Below are positions 63,032-64,000 of a stretch of 64,000 nt of DNA, in pieces. Location of the stretch: NCBI GenBank assembly GCA_964588385.1, contig CAZPPG010000018.1:1-64000 (forward strand), in the 5' to 3' direction. The translations under genes and the position numbers were made by a program. Below the pieces are notes generated by a model. It worked only from the letters and a program-made list of their open reading frames with translations, was not told the DNA's origin and ran no database searches. Positions within the stretch are counted from its first letter, which is position 1, and each line of letters opens with the position of its first letter. This DNA is from JAHBWV01 sp964588385. Lineage in GTDB: Bacteria > Planctomycetota > Phycisphaerae > Phycisphaerales > UBA1924.

Positions 63032-63991
63032 CTATTTTCTTTTCGTCCGACGCTTGTGCGACGGGTTGTGCGACGCCGATTCCCGTTGCTCCATGCCCAT
63101 TGCAACCTGCTTGGCAATGCGAAGGCGGTACAGGAACTTCGGCTGCCGCGGAGTTCGATCAGCAACCTCAACGAAGTCGGAGGATCCGGTGTTTGTCAAT
63201 CGCCACCGTTCCAGCCGCTTCTCCAGAGCGCGCTGATCGACATGCAGATTCTCTGCAAGGTCGCGCGGCGCCAGCATCGCCGCGTCATCTCCACCATCGG
63301 GTTCTGCCGTGTTCGCCTTTACGCTGTCGTTGACCTGAGGGCCGCCGGACCTTCCTGTGCTAGACTCGGCGACTCGCGGAACAGCCCGAGTGGCACACTC
63401 GGCTTCGCGGACGGCCAGTACCTGCAACTCGTCGAAATCGATTGACGAGCACTTGATCATGTGAAAGGCGAACTCTCGGCCGTCCGGAGAGAGGCTCTGC
63501 CAGTCGGCTTGAAACAACATCCAGCCGTCGATGGGCGTTTGTACTCCCAGCCGCTCTCGGACCTCGCGGGGTGACTCGCCGACAAGCCCGTCTAGTGGAT
63601 GCTTCCGATCTTGGTAGACAGCATTACGGAAGGCGACACCAAGATTGTCGGCAACGGTTTCGATCACGCTCGGCGACGGTTTCAACTTTCCGAGGCGAAT
63701 CGACGGCGCACCAGCCGGGTAGCAGGCGCGGGCCGCCGCCCGGACAGAGGGCGTCAGGAGAATCTGAAGATTGATCCACTCCACCATCGCCTTGCCATAA
63801 TTGATGCCCGCAGCGCGTTCGCCAGATGGCGTTGGGTTTCGCGCCGTACTCGCAAGCGACGCAGCAGGCCCGAGAAACTTCATCAGCGCGCCATAAGCAG
63901 CGGCGATTCTCTTGAGGTCTTCTTCACGCGCGATGGCATCGCTTCGGCTTGACGTGGGCACCCTTTTCAGGTCATTGAGCCGCGCGTACAC
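63032..63991 (-). CDS. Unknown element protein, start possibly outside window
   Basis: The visible GTG at 63991 gives 319 residues, but the frame is open to the window edge, so the true start may lie outside. The N-terminal 200 residues are helical (EEDLKRIAAAYGALMKFLG, AMVEWINLQILLTPSVRAAA) with the stretch WQSLSPDGREFAFHMIKCSS. The C-terminal part has an HTH-like segment (MLAPRDLAENLHVDQRALEK, then RLERWRLTN) and a very basic tail (SHKRRTKRK). No known family is recognised. It may be a DNA-binding protein of the mobile element. Confidence 0.6.
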   Translation of the reverse strand: MYARLNDLKRVPTSSRSDAIAREEDLKRIAAAYGALMKFLGPAASLASTARNPTPSGERAAGINYGKAMVEWINLQILLTPSVRAAARACYPAGAPSIRLGKLKPSPSVIETVADNLGVAFRNAVYQDRKHPLDGLVGESPREVRERLGVQTPIDGWMLFQADWQSLSPDGREFAFHMIKCSSIDFDELQVLAVREAECATRAVPRVAESSTGRSGGPQVNDSVKANTAEPDGGDDAAMLAPRDLAENLHVDQRALEKRLERWRLTNTGSSDFVEVADRTPRQPKFLYRLRIAKQVAMGMEQRESASHNPSHKRRTKRK

Positions 63992-64000
63992 GATCCGGCA

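Overview
The window looks like a chromosomal segment of a Phycisphaerae-like planctomycete. The evidence is uniformly GC-rich coding sequence, at least six secreted proteins with two-part dockerin-like tails ending in Gly-Cys, a planctomycete LEPRVLL-type leader on a 1320-residue glycosidase, a PEP-CTERM-like tail, a DUF2262 protein and a futalosine-pathway mqnA. No rRNA, ordinary tRNA or CRISPR array was seen; the one RNA gene is tmRNA. The taxonomic placement is inference.

Layout. 1-654: tail of an unknown gene plus an XRE-type regulator. 769-4482 (minus): a tightly packed operon of a GmhB-like phosphatase, an acidic unknown, a GT9 heptosyltransferase, YbaB and a Nudix hydrolase. 4617-9289 (plus): two paralogous secreted proteins, a clear terminator and a membrane Ser/Thr kinase with a tandem-repeat C-terminal half. 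9305-16214 (minus): an AOS-family PLP enzyme (kbl-like) and four exported proteins, three with GC-type dockerin tails. 16399-19597 (plus): mqnA, a large degenerate sigma-70-like protein and dtd. 19640-24021: DUF885 peptidase-like protein, DUF2262 protein and a short UvrC. 24362-30252: the large LEPR glycosidase, an NHL-type secreted protein and its TrmB-type regulator. 30332-35703: RedB-like thioredoxin and hybrid kinase overlapping by ATGA, type II NADH dehydrogenase, and a soluble kinase. 35884-39619: a variant dockerin protein, then queE/queC/trmB and a tiny membrane protein. 40113-49200: PrkA, an unknown membrane protein with its own promoter, and an RND efflux pair. 49419-57928: a series of secreted propeller or Ig-like dockerin proteins, a phosphodiesterase, a lipoprotein and a SRPBCC protein.

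58125-64000: the tmRNA gene ssrA, followed 9 nt later by a tyrosine integrase and a set of minus-strand genes (CHC2/Toprim primase with DUF3987, split by an apparent 1-nt deletion; two small HTH proteins; a 51-residue protein; an unknown protein cut by the window edge). This reads as the left end of an integrative element inserted at the 3' end of ssrA. Its far end lies outside the window.

The region is mostly cell-envelope, export and signalling functions, with housekeeping genes (mqnA, dtd, uvrC, queE, queC, trmB, ssrA) between them. The least explained items are the ssrA island with its 35-nt palindrome, the sigma-like protein next to mqnA, and the GC-dockerin protein set for which no cohesin-like partner is visible here.
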